Source: Nitrospirota bacterium
GTDB taxonomy: Bacteria; Nitrospirota; Thermodesulfovibrionia; UBA6902
Direction of reading: 5' to 3'
Assembly: GCA_016208905.1 (NCBI GenBank)
Contig: JACQXG010000014.1
Location: 1-38,067 of the forward strand
DNA length: 38,067 nt
Positions 9,878 to 20,387 of the stretch are shown here, piece after piece; the stretch's first letter is position 1; every line of letters begins with the position of its first letter. A model generated the notes under the pieces. That model was not told the DNA's origin. It saw nothing but the letters and a program-made list of their open reading frames with translations, and ran no database searches. Made by a program: the position numbers and the translations under genes.

Positions 9878-10001
9878 GATATTGAGGAAATTTATCACGG
9901 TATTAATGGATTAGTCTAGATTTGATTAATAATCACTTATTGTCATAAATCGGACAACAATGTTGTTATTGGGTTAGTAAAAAAACTTTCTGGCAGGGGA
10001 T

Positions 10002-10418
10002 CTACCCGATTGTTGTACAAAATTCGCTTGAATAACCGCTTTCATTGCCCGAATTATCATAAGCGGTTACAGAAAAACACCATGGCCCATGTGATAAATT
10101 GTTGATTACGGCACCTGTAAAATTACCGACATCAACTGTCTGAGTGTAGTTATTTGAGGACACACCATAATGTACTTTATATCCAGCAAGATCAGTTAGT
10201 GGAGATCCGTCGCTATTTGTTGTTGATGCATCCCACGATAAGGTTACAGAGTCAACTATAGTAACACTTGACCCACCGGTGTTGTCCGCAGTAGATTTAC
10301 TTCCTTCATTTCCGTTGTTTCCGCTTCCTCCGCTACCACACCCCAAAAGTGTTAGTAAGAAAAAAAGTGCTGTGCAAGCTTGTAATTTAAATATGTTTAT
10401 TAATTTTATTCTCCCCAC
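10002..10418 (-). CDS. lipoprotein with a fibronectin type III-like domain
   Basis: Lipobox LLTLLGCGSGG; VTLSWDASTTNSDGSPLTDLAGYKVHYG...FSVTAYDNSGNESGYS. Confidence 0.75.
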   Translation of the reverse strand: MGRIKLINIFKLQACTALFFLLTLLGCGSGGSGNNGNEGSKSTADNTGGSSVTIVDSVTLSWDASTTNSDGSPLTDLAGYKVHYGVSSNNYTQTVDVGNFTGAVINNLSHGPWCFSVTAYDNSGNESGYSSEFCTTIG

Positions 10419-10451
10419 GATTTAATATTAATAGAAATTTCTAATGATAAA

Positions 10452-10467
10452 TGTGATGTGAATCACG
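10452..10467. promoter_or_regulatory. CRP/FNR-like site TGTGATGTGAATCACG upstream of the minus-strand lipoprotein gene
   Basis: TGTGA-N6-TCAC(G/A) geometry, about 34 bp upstream of the start at 10418; shares GTGATKTGAATCAC with 2557-2570. Confidence 0.45.
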
Positions 10468-10730
10468 AAATTTAATTTATTATAACTTCCTTGATCTAAA
10501 AGTTTTATCAAGTAGTATGGCATGGGAGAGGAGAACAATATTTTTGCGTTATTTATAATCACTGTAATCGAAGCATACAGTTTAATAAAGAGAGTTTTGA
10601 GAGCATTCGCATGGTAAGGAATAATAATATAATGAAATAATTAATATTATTTTTAAACCCCGCTGGAATAACCATATTCATTTGGGAAGTTAAAGTTACA
10701 ATCATAGATTTATTTTGCCTGATATCCCTC

Positions 10731-11123
10731 CTATTTAAGAGCTGGAAAACCGCTTTTTAGAAACCATCTCTTATGATCTCTATCAAATTCCCAGAACTGT
10801 TTGTCAATGAGGGTTTTTTCAATCATATCATTCGTGTTGTAGTATTTGATCTCCACGGTCTGGTATGCCTGCAGCTCGTTTTCTGTAATTCTACTTTTCA
10901 ATAATTCATAAGAGGTTACTTTGATTTCCTGAAGATTATCGAAATCCAGTGTTTTCTGATCTGTCCCGTCAACTTTTATAAAATCATTTGCAAGCTCGTA
11001 ATATCCCCACCGTATGGCATTTTCGTACTTATAAGTTGTCGTTTCAAACAGCTCCAGCCTTTTTTCTAAAGAAGCGCATCCTGCAAACAATAATAAACAG
11101 AAATGTAAAATATATTTAGCCAT
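10731..11123 (-). CDS. small hypothetical lipoprotein
   Basis: MAKYILHFCLLLFAGCASLEKR lipobox; 130 aa. Confidence 0.65.
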   Translation of the reverse strand: MAKYILHFCLLLFAGCASLEKRLELFETTTYKYENAIRWGYYELANDFIKVDGTDQKTLDFDNLQEIKVTSYELLKSRITENELQAYQTVEIKYYNTNDMIEKTLIDKQFWEFDRDHKRWFLKSGFPALK

Positions 11124-11310
11124 TTTTTCCCAAAAAAATAATTTACCCTGTTATCTCTAATTTGCGTATTTTGAAATCTGGCATCTGTTAGATAAGAATT
11201 ATATATAAAAACAATTTTTTTTACAGCAATTATGAAACAATTATATTTTTTATATTTTGTTTTACTATGTGTAACTTGTTATTTTCATTGAAAAGGGGTT
11301 AAATTAAACC

Positions 11311-11823
11311 ATGGCAATACGTGAAATTAAAAAGTATCCTGAAAAAATATTGAGGACAAAAACTGAGCCTGTAAATGAGTTTAATTCCGAACTACAAAAA
11401 CTCGTTGATGACATGATAGAGACAATGTATGCAGCGCCCGGTGTTGGGCTTGCTGCTAATCAAGTCGGGATATTAAAACAAGTAGCTGTTATCGATGTCG
11501 GGTCCAGTGAGGGAAAGAGCTCACTAATTGTGCTTATAAATCCTGAAATTATTAATGAAGAAGGCGAGAATAACTCAGAGGAAGGTTGTCTGAGCATACC
11601 TGACTATACGACAATCGTTAAAAGGGCTGAGAGGGTAAAGGTGAAAGGTCTTGACAGGGATGGCAAACCAATTGAGATAGATGCAGACGGACTTCTGGCA
11701 AAGGCCCTACAACATGAATTGGATCATCTCAACGGCTTATTGCTGATTGACAGGATTGGTCGCATTAAGAAGGAGTTTTTTAAAAAAAGGTATGCAAGGG
11801 AACATGCGGCAAGCAAAGAATAA
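11311..11823 (+). CDS. def: peptide deformylase
   Basis: GVGLAANQVG, EEGCLSIP, QHELDHLNG motifs. Confidence 0.97.
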   Translation: MAIREIKKYPEKILRTKTEPVNEFNSELQKLVDDMIETMYAAPGVGLAANQVGILKQVAVIDVGSSEGKSSLIVLINPEIINEEGENNSEEGCLSIPDYTTIVKRAERVKVKGLDRDGKPIEIDADGLLAKALQHELDHLNGLLLIDRIGRIKKEFFKKRYAREHAASKE

Positions 11824-11886
11824 CAAAATCTGACCACTTCAATAATACTAGTCCTAATTTAACAATCAGATCAGTATATTTTTGGT

Positions 11887-11945
11887 AAAAGGTTCGAGTG
11901 AATGTGAATTATATTTCCATCACTTGCCCACTTGAACCCTTTTTA
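11887..11945 (+). terminator. rho-independent terminator-like hairpin after def
   Basis: GGTTCGAGTG (11891-11900) pairs with CACTTGAACC (11929-11938, one G-U), followed by CTTTTTATTTTA. Confidence 0.55.
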
Positions 11946-11997
11946 TTTTACATTTAGAATATACTCGGTTTAACTTATTATAGTGAGAACGGATATT

Positions 11998-12921
11998 ATG
12001 AGAATTATTTTTTTCGGTACACCTGAGTTTGCAGTTTTGCCTCTCAGGACATTGCTTGGATCGGGTCATGAAGTCCTTGCTGTAGTGACACAACCCGATA
12101 GACAAAGCGGACGCGGAAGGCGTCTGAAGAGCTGTCCTGTGAAGGAAGAAGCTCAGAAGGCAGGGCTTAAAATTTTACAGCCAAAAAGAGTAAGAGATTC
12201 GGAGTTTATTAAGGACCTGAAGAGATTAGATCCATTTATCATTGTAGTTGCTGCATATGGCCAGATACTTCCTTCGGAGATAATCAATTTGCCGAATATG
12301 GGGTGCGTTAACATTCATGCGTCACTTTTGCCCTCTTACCGTGGAGCCGCTCCGATAAACTGGGTCATTATTAATGGAGAAAAAAAAACGGGCATTACTA
12401 CCATGTTGATGGATGAAGGCATGGATACAGGTCCTATTTTACTGCAGAAGGAGACAGAGATATCGGCAGAGGATAGTGCCGGAAGTCTTTCCCTGAAGCT
12501 ATCAAAAATCGGAGCTGCTCTTTTAATAACTACTTTACAGGGTCTGGAAAACGGGGAGCTAAAAGCCACCCCTCAAACCAGTGAGGCATCATATGCGCCT
12601 TTATTGAAAAAGGACGACGGGCTCATTGACTGGTCAAAATCGGCGGAAGAATTATGTAGTTTTATAAGAGGAATGAATCCCTGGCCGGGCGCCTATAGTT
12701 TTCTTGAAAAGGAGAGGATTAAAATCTTTAAGGCCGTGCCTGTGGAAGGAAATGGAGAAGCAGGTATCATATGCAGGTCTGGTAAAGATCAAATCCTTAT
12801 TGGTACAGGCAGTGGCATGCTTTCCATTCTTGAGATTCAACCGGCCGGCAAACCGGTTATGCCGGTCAAGGCTTATTTGCAGGGAAGAAGGATTGAAGAA
12901 GGGATGAAGTTCGGTATTTAG
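11998..12921 (+). CDS. fmt: methionyl-tRNA formyltransferase
   Basis: MRIIFFGTPEFAVLPL, NIHASLLPSYRGAAPINWVIINGEKKTGITTMLMDEGMDTGPIL. The ORF track starts at a GTG at 11983, but the ATG at 11998 fits the family N-terminus. Confidence 0.96.
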   Translation: MRIIFFGTPEFAVLPLRTLLGSGHEVLAVVTQPDRQSGRGRRLKSCPVKEEAQKAGLKILQPKRVRDSEFIKDLKRLDPFIIVVAAYGQILPSEIINLPNMGCVNIHASLLPSYRGAAPINWVIINGEKKTGITTMLMDEGMDTGPILLQKETEISAEDSAGSLSLKLSKIGAALLITTLQGLENGELKATPQTSEASYAPLLKKDDGLIDWSKSAEELCSFIRGMNPWPGAYSFLEKERIKIFKAVPVEGNGEAGIICRSGKDQILIGTGSGMLSILEIQPAGKPVMPVKAYLQGRRIEEGMKFGI

Positions 12922-12940
12922 AAAATGAGAATCGGAGGGG

Positions 12941-13010
12941 TGTTAGTTGTTAGTTTTTAGACTAATAACTAAAAACTGACAACTAAAAACTGACAACTAA
13001 AAACTAATAA
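12941..13010. repeat. intergenic palindromic/tandem repeat (TTAGTTGTTAGTTTTTAG / CTAAAAACTGACAACTAA)
   Basis: 18-nt arms 12943-12960 and 12969-12986 with one mismatch; further direct copies of AACTAAAAACT follow. Confidence 0.8.
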
Positions 13011-13017
13011 ACTATCA

Positions 13018-13722
13018 ATGATTAAAAATTTCTTTAAAATATCCGGGTACGTAATATCTTTCATTGCTCTTGGGGCAGTGGCTGCATTTCTTGTTTTTAA
13101 AATCATTGATTTTGATAAAACCAGCGAAGTCCCTTTGCTTACAGGGATAAACTTGACAGAGGCTGCAGAGCGCCTAAATGAAAGAAAATTAATTTTGAGG
13201 ATTAAAGGAAAAGAGTTTCATGACGAAATTCCTGAAGGTCACATAATAAGCCAGAAAATAAAAGATGGAGAGAAGATCAGAGTCGGCGCCGATGTAGAAG
13301 TTATAGTAAGCATGGGTCCGGAGATATATTCAATGCCCTCTTTTGAGGGACAGGTCCTTGAGGATGCGAAACTGACTTTAATAAATCTTGATATCAAAAT
13401 AAAAAAGGTTACATGGGTGCATTCAGATTCTGTGGCAAAAGGGGAAATTATTGCTCAGAGACCTCTGTCGGGTAATATACCGGGCAATGAAATCAATTTT
13501 CTTGTAAGTCTTGGGCCATACACTGTATCTTATAAATGTCCTGCTTTTGTTAATATGACGATAGATGATGCAAAAATACTGGCAAATGAGCTTGGTATTC
13601 AATTGCTGGAACAGGATAGCGGCAGCCGGGTCGTATTTCAGAAGCCGGAAGCAGGAGCTATTATTAACCAAGGAGATACTGTAGAGATTAAACTTGGCCG
13701 CGGGCGGGGAATGTGGTTTTAA
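13018..13722 (+). CDS. membrane-anchored PASTA-domain protein
   Basis: One N-terminal TM helix followed by three PASTA-like modules (SEVPLLTGINLTEAAERLNERKL..., YSMPSFEGQVLEDAKLTLINLDI..., YKCPAFVNMTIDDAKILANELGI...). Confidence 0.85.
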   Translation: MIKNFFKISGYVISFIALGAVAAFLVFKIIDFDKTSEVPLLTGINLTEAAERLNERKLILRIKGKEFHDEIPEGHIISQKIKDGEKIRVGADVEVIVSMGPEIYSMPSFEGQVLEDAKLTLINLDIKIKKVTWVHSDSVAKGEIIAQRPLSGNIPGNEINFLVSLGPYTVSYKCPAFVNMTIDDAKILANELGIQLLEQDSGSRVVFQKPEAGAIINQGDTVEIKLGRGRGMWF

Positions 13723-13759
13723 TAATGGCTGATAGCTGTCAGCTGAAAGAGGAGGTTTT

Positions 13760-14416
13760 ATGGTGAAGATAGCGCCGTCGATATTGTCAGCAGATTTTTC
13801 CAGGCTTGGTGAGGAGATTATAGCAGCCGAAAGGGCAGGGGCTGATCTCGTTCATATAGATGTGATGGATGGTCATTTTGTCCCGAATATAACAATTGGA
13901 CCACTTGTTGTAATGGCAGTAAAGAAGGTGGCATCCATTCCGCTTGATGTGCATCTTATGATCGAAGACCCCGATAAATACATTAAGGATTTTGCAGACA
14001 GCGGAGCTGATATCATTACAGTACATGAAGAAGCCTGTAAACATTTGCACAGGACAATACAGAATATAAAAGAATGCGGGGTCAAGGCTGCTGTATCAAT
14101 CAATCCCGCAACCCCGGTCAGTAATATTGAAGTTATACTCCCATATGTCGATATGGTATTAATTATGTCTGTAAATCCCGGATTCGGCGGTCAGAAATTT
14201 ATACCTGAAGCCCTTACTAAAATTAAACGGCTGAAAGACTTAATCAATGAAAATAATTATAAGGCAGAGATTGAAGTTGACGGCGGGGTCAATATCGATA
14301 ATGTTGCTGAGGTTGTGAAAGCCGGCGCTGATATTATAGTAATGGGCAGCGCCTTTTACAATTCTAAGAACTATGCCGATACTGCTAAAATTGTCAGGGA
14401 AAGATGCAAAATATGA
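13760..14416 (+). CDS. rpe: ribulose-phosphate 3-epimerase
   Basis: KIAPSILSADFSRLGEEI, HIDVMDGHFVPNITIGP, VLIMSVNPGFGGQKF, EVDGGVN. Confidence 0.97.
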   Translation: MVKIAPSILSADFSRLGEEIIAAERAGADLVHIDVMDGHFVPNITIGPLVVMAVKKVASIPLDVHLMIEDPDKYIKDFADSGADIITVHEEACKHLHRTIQNIKECGVKAAVSINPATPVSNIEVILPYVDMVLIMSVNPGFGGQKFIPEALTKIKRLKDLINENNYKAEIEVDGGVNIDNVAEVVKAGADIIVMGSAFYNSKNYADTAKIVRERCKI

Positions 14417-14479
14417 GTTAAGAGTCATGAGGTAAGAGGTAAACTTGCAAACCGTTACGCGTAATTAAAGAGGAACATA

Positions 14480-15511
14480 ATGTCAGAAAAAAAACATTTC
14501 CAGAAAGCTGAAGAACACAGAAGAAGAGCGGAATACAATAAGGCGATTGAGTTATACGATAAGGCGCTGATGGCCTGCAAAATAGAAGCGGACATTCCCT
14601 GCACCCTCGACTGCTACTTATCAATGGGAGACACATTCAGGGCAAAAGGCGATTTCACAAAGGCAAAGGACAGCTACATGAAAGGGCTTGATCTGGCAGA
14701 GGCAATAAATGAGAGGTTTTCCCTGGCTGATGCTATGGTAGGGCTTGGTCTGAGTTTGCGGGCCCTTGGTGATTGGCGTGAAGCATTTAAAATGATTAAT
14801 AAGGCCGGCAGGATATATAAGACGCTGAATGACAGGAAAGGAGAAGCGTTTTCTTTATGGGCCAGGGCAGGAACATACAGGATAAAGGGTGATATAAAGC
14901 AGGCTGTCAATACTTATCATTTATCACTTGAAGCGTTCAGGGCGTTAAAGGACAGATCGGGCATGGCTTATTCATACTGCGGTCTTGGAGGAAGTTCAAG
15001 GGTGGACAACAAGTTTGAAGACTCAGAGAGATATTACAAAATGGCAAACAGGATGTTTGGCCGGCTTGGTGACCGGTTTGGACTTGCCTATTCATTTTGC
15101 GGTCTGGGTAATGCGCGAAGGATGAATGATGATTACAAAAACGCGCTGATATATTTTAAGAAAGCTGAAACCTTATATAAGAAAATAGGCGACAGAGTAA
15201 GTTATGCTTATACACTCTGGAGCGTTGGCACTACCTACAAGATGCTTGGGAAAATGAATAATGCGCTTGGGAGTTTTAAGGCGTCCGCTGAATTATTCAA
15301 ACAAACGAAAGACCCGAGAGGGAAGATATACTGCGTTCTCGGAATCGGCGAAGTGAATTATTTATGTGGAAAAAGGAATAAGGCAAAAAAGTCTTATTCA
15401 GAGGCCATAAAACAAGCTGAAAGTTATGGGTTTATGATTGAGAAAAAATATGCCGAGAGGCTGCTTAAAGCATGTCCACAGGGGGAAGTAACACCCTATA
15501 ATCTTCCATAG
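14480..15511 (+). CDS. tetratricopeptide repeat protein
   Basis: Repeated approx. 40-aa units of the type (A)YSYCGLGGSSRVDNKFEDSERYYKMANRMFGRLGDR. Confidence 0.85.
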   Translation: MSEKKHFQKAEEHRRRAEYNKAIELYDKALMACKIEADIPCTLDCYLSMGDTFRAKGDFTKAKDSYMKGLDLAEAINERFSLADAMVGLGLSLRALGDWREAFKMINKAGRIYKTLNDRKGEAFSLWARAGTYRIKGDIKQAVNTYHLSLEAFRALKDRSGMAYSYCGLGGSSRVDNKFEDSERYYKMANRMFGRLGDRFGLAYSFCGLGNARRMNDDYKNALIYFKKAETLYKKIGDRVSYAYTLWSVGTTYKMLGKMNNALGSFKASAELFKQTKDPRGKIYCVLGIGEVNYLCGKRNKAKKSYSEAIKQAESYGFMIEKKYAERLLKACPQGEVTPYNLP

Positions 15512-15631
15512 GTAAAAGCTTATAAATAACAGGTCAAAAGCAAGTCGCTGGATTGAAGCAGCCGTTGATAAATTCAGGGTATCTCATTATACTGTTTATT
15601 GAAATAACAAAGACTATTTGTTAGTATTTGG

Positions 15632-17150
<1,519 letters not shown>

Positions 17151-17163
17151 TAAATAACAGGGG

Positions 17164-17931
17164 ATGTTAAAAAAAAAAATATTCTTCTTCGCTGTCTTTG
17201 TTGTTCTTGTTTTTGGTCTGCTTACATACCAGAGTACCCGGGGTGAAAGAGGTATCATCGATTTCCCTATCTATCCGTTAAAAATTCTTGAACAGGGCGG
17301 CTCCTCCCTTATAAAATTTTTCAGGAACTACATCCCATTTCTGGGAAAAGATGAACGGGTCCTCCGGTTGGCCGAATGTGAAGAGGAGAGAAACAGATAT
17401 AAAGAGGCCGCTTATGAAAATGAGAGGCTCCGCAGTATTCTCCAGTTGAAATCCGAAAGGGCTGATTACATTGCAACGGCTGAGGTATTTGCGAGAGATC
17501 CGACCAACTGGTTCCAGATTATGTGGATAAACAAAGGACTGAGCAGCGGCATCGCCAAGAATATGGTTGCTGTAACACCGCTCGGGCCTGTCGGGAAGAT
17601 CCACAGGGTGTTCAATGAGAGGGCCAACATTATCCTTATCACCGACGTTAATTCTTCCGTAGCCGTCAGACTTCAATCTACAAGGGTAGAAGGCATCCTT
17701 GAAGGAAGAGGAGACAACAGGTGCTATTTGAAATATATAGTAAAGGACATCGATGTAGCTGTTGGAGAAAATGTTATAACTTCAGGACTGGACGGGATAT
17801 ACCCCGAGGGGCTTTTAATCGGGTATGTCACTGATGTCGATAAAGAGGGCGGCGAGATTTTCCAATTAATTGAAGTTGCCCCTTCACAATATCTCAACAG
17901 GGTTGAAGATGTGGTGATACTCAAAAAGTGA
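17164..17931 (+). CDS. mreC: rod shape-determining protein MreC
   Basis: Downstream of mreB; RDPTNWFQIMWINKGLSSGI...VTPLGPVGKI...NVITSGLDGIYPEGLLIGYV. Confidence 0.95.
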   Translation: MLKKKIFFFAVFVVLVFGLLTYQSTRGERGIIDFPIYPLKILEQGGSSLIKFFRNYIPFLGKDERVLRLAECEEERNRYKEAAYENERLRSILQLKSERADYIATAEVFARDPTNWFQIMWINKGLSSGIAKNMVAVTPLGPVGKIHRVFNERANIILITDVNSSVAVRLQSTRVEGILEGRGDNRCYLKYIVKDIDVAVGENVITSGLDGIYPEGLLIGYVTDVDKEGGEIFQLIEVAPSQYLNRVEDVVILKK

Positions 17932-18398
17932 ACAAATTTTTGATATATATATTTTTTGCATACCTTACCCTGTCTTTACAAACGGTTTTTTTTAGAGGGA
18001 TTAAACCTGATTTTATGCTTGTGCTCGTATGCTTTTATTCGTTCAAGTACGGACAGGCAAGGGGGATGACATACGGGGCGTTGGCAGGCTTGTTAATTGA
18101 TACCGCGAGCGGTTTTATCATCGGGCCGAATATCATCAGCAAATCCCTTGCAGGATTTCTCACGGCAATGCTCAAAGAGAATATATTCCAATGGAACATC
18201 ACCGTCAATACTATAGTAATAACAATTCTTTCAATAATGGATATTTTTATCGTATACATATGTTTTGAAACTTTCTCAAAAATGTCTTTCCATAACAGGC
18301 CATGGGGAATTTCAGTCATGGAGATTATCTATACGGTTGTTGCCGCATTGATATTGTACCCTGTATTCAGCAAAGATAAAGATGCAGGATTACAGTAA
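17928..18398 (+). CDS. mreD: rod shape-determining protein MreD
   Basis: Small polytopic protein overlapping mreC; FFRGIKPDFMLVLVCFYSFKYGQARGMTYGALAGLLID. Confidence 0.9.
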   Translation: MNKFLIYIFFAYLTLSLQTVFFRGIKPDFMLVLVCFYSFKYGQARGMTYGALAGLLIDTASGFIIGPNIISKSLAGFLTAMLKENIFQWNITVNTIVITILSIMDIFIVYICFETFSKMSFHNRPWGISVMEIIYTVVAALILYPVFSKDKDAGLQ

Positions 18399-18447
18399 AG
18401 GAATGCAAGTGACAGGTTCGTAAGGCAAGAAATTATAAGCGGCTGCT

Positions 18448-20319
18448 ATGGACAAAAAAATTACCGTTGCTTTTTATATTGTCATCTCCGTATTCGGTAT
18501 CTTTCTGTTGAGACTCTGGTATCTCCAGATAATAAAGGGGGATGAATACAGAAGGATCGATGAGAGAAACAGGATAAGGGTCATAGATATCCCTGCGCCG
18601 AGGGGCATAGTTTATGACAGGAACAATAATGCCCTCGTTAAGAACGTAATATCCTATGATATATCAATGGTCAGGGAAGATATGCCTGATGACAATGAGG
18701 CGCTGGCTGAGCTGGGCGGGCTTATCGGACTTCCGCTGGAGCATGTGCTGAAACTGGCAAAGGCCTCGGCAAGTCCATATGAGACGGTCAAACTCAGACG
18801 CAATGTATCATTTGAGGAGGTTGCCAGGATAGAGGCCAGGAAGAACGATTTCCCGGGGTTGCTTGTGGAGGTGACAAGCGCCAGAGGGTATCTTTACGGA
18901 CGAACGGCGAGTCACCTGCTTGGTTATCTGAGCAATCCTACTCCGAAACAATTAAGCCGGCCCGAATTCAGCAATGTGCCGAGACAGGCATTTATAGGGC
19001 AGACCGGTATTGAAAAAAGCTATGACAGTATATTGAGGGGAGTCGCAGGTAAAAAAATAGTGGAAGTCGACGCCCTCGGTAACACAATAAAGTTTGTCAG
19101 GATACAGAAGCCCCTGAGGGGAAAAGATATAAGGCTGTCCATAGACATCAACGCCCAGATGGAGGCGGAAAAAAGTCTTGAAGGGCAGGCCGGCGCTGTT
19201 GTGGCGCTTAAAGCCGATACCGGAGAAGTCCTTGCGATGGCCAGCGCCCCGTCTTTTGATCCCAATCTTTTTGTAGCGGGCATAGAGCGCAGCGAGTGGA
19301 GGGCGCTTGTTAATGATCCGGACAAACCACTGATGAACAGGGCCATACAGAACCAGTATCCGCCCGGTTCGACTTTTAAAACGATGACCTTGCTTTCCGC
19401 GCTTGAAACCGGGCTGGTGTCGGAGGGCACATCGGTTTTTTGCGGCGGCTCTACATATTTCGGAAGGATGTTCAGGTGCTGGAAGGAAGGGGGCCACGGG
19501 GGCGTTGGTACCCACAGGGCCATTGTCGAATCGTGCGACGTCTACTTTTATGAAATCGGGAAAAGGATAAACATAGATACGATTGCAAAGTATGCGTCGG
19601 CCTTCGGCCTTGGCAGGCCGACCGGGATAGATCTTGACGGAGAGGCATCGGGCAACCTGCCATCCTCCCAGTGGAAGCTTAAGACAAAAAAAGAGAAGTG
19701 GTACCAGGGCGAGACCCTCAGCGTTGCGATTGGCCAGGGGTATCTGACTGTTACCCCTATACAGATGGCGAAGCTGACCGCGGGGCTGGTCAACGGCGGC
19801 AAAATATATAAACCCCATTTGCTGGCCGGTGAGACCCCGGAACTTGAAAGGACAGTCGACGTTGATCAGGGCCATCTGGATTTCATAAAAAGGGCCATGC
19901 TCGGGGTCGTATATGAAGGCGGAGGAACAGGCGGCAGGGCGCGCTCGAACATTGTGAGCATAGGTGGAAAGACAGGCACGGCCCAGGTCATCGCAGGGGC
20001 GATCAGGGGGAAAAAGCTTTCTGCCCAAACTCAGGACCATGCATGGTTTATTTCATATGCCCCGCAACACGACTCACAGATAGCCGCAGCCGTCTTTGTT
20101 GAACACGGCGGCCACGGAGGCAGTGCAGCCGCGCCGATAGCGAAGCGGGTCATTGAGGCATATTTCAATCCCCCGAAACCGGAAAGCGAAGAAGAAAAAC
20201 AGGAAGCGGCAGGCGGTGAGGAGCAGAAGTTGGAAGAACAGAAGCCTGAAGAGCAGAATCAGGCTAATCAAAATCAGCCAACAGAAGCACAGGATAATCA
20301 GCAAGTGGAAGGAGATTAG
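18448..20319 (+). CDS. mrdA: penicillin-binding protein 2
   Basis: APRGIVYDRNNNALVKN, transpeptidase SxxK YPPGSTFKTMT, SCD-type motif ESCDVYFYEIG, KTGTAQV; Glu/Gln-rich C-terminal tail. Confidence 0.97.
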   Translation: MDKKITVAFYIVISVFGIFLLRLWYLQIIKGDEYRRIDERNRIRVIDIPAPRGIVYDRNNNALVKNVISYDISMVREDMPDDNEALAELGGLIGLPLEHVLKLAKASASPYETVKLRRNVSFEEVARIEARKNDFPGLLVEVTSARGYLYGRTASHLLGYLSNPTPKQLSRPEFSNVPRQAFIGQTGIEKSYDSILRGVAGKKIVEVDALGNTIKFVRIQKPLRGKDIRLSIDINAQMEAEKSLEGQAGAVVALKADTGEVLAMASAPSFDPNLFVAGIERSEWRALVNDPDKPLMNRAIQNQYPPGSTFKTMTLLSALETGLVSEGTSVFCGGSTYFGRMFRCWKEGGHGGVGTHRAIVESCDVYFYEIGKRINIDTIAKYASAFGLGRPTGIDLDGEASGNLPSSQWKLKTKKEKWYQGETLSVAIGQGYLTVTPIQMAKLTAGLVNGGKIYKPHLLAGETPELERTVDVDQGHLDFIKRAMLGVVYEGGGTGGRARSNIVSIGGKTGTAQVIAGAIRGKKLSAQTQDHAWFISYAPQHDSQIAAAVFVEHGGHGGSAAAPIAKRVIEAYFNPPKPESEEEKQEAAGGEEQKLEEQKPEEQNQANQNQPTEAQDNQQVEGD

Positions 20320-20324
20320 AAAAA

Positions 20325-20385
20325 GTTGTCAGTTTTCAGTTGTTAGTTTTCAGACTGACAGCTGACAGCTGATAGCTGATAGCTA
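20325..20385. repeat. intergenic repeat of the GTCAGTTTTCAGTTGTTAG / CAGCTGACAGCTGATAGCTGATAGCT type
   Basis: Simple iterated CAGCTGA/TAGCTGA units and inverted TCAGTTTTCAG units between mrdA and rodA. Confidence 0.75.
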
Positions 20386-20387
20386 TT

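Noticed and set aside
9940-9967. Small palindromes TTGTC...GACAA and ACAACAATGTTGT downstream of cysC
   Set aside because: Too short and AT-rich to distinguish from chance without genome-wide counts.
17164-17180. Run of 11 A at the start of mreC as a programmed frameshift site
   Set aside because: The reading frame is continuous through it (M-L-K-K-K-I-F) and no alternative product is evident.
18952-20040. 362-aa minus-strand ORF antisense to mrdA
   Set aside because: Basic, Pro/Arg-rich shadow translation of a GC-rich, clearly coding plus-strand PBP2; no family resemblance.
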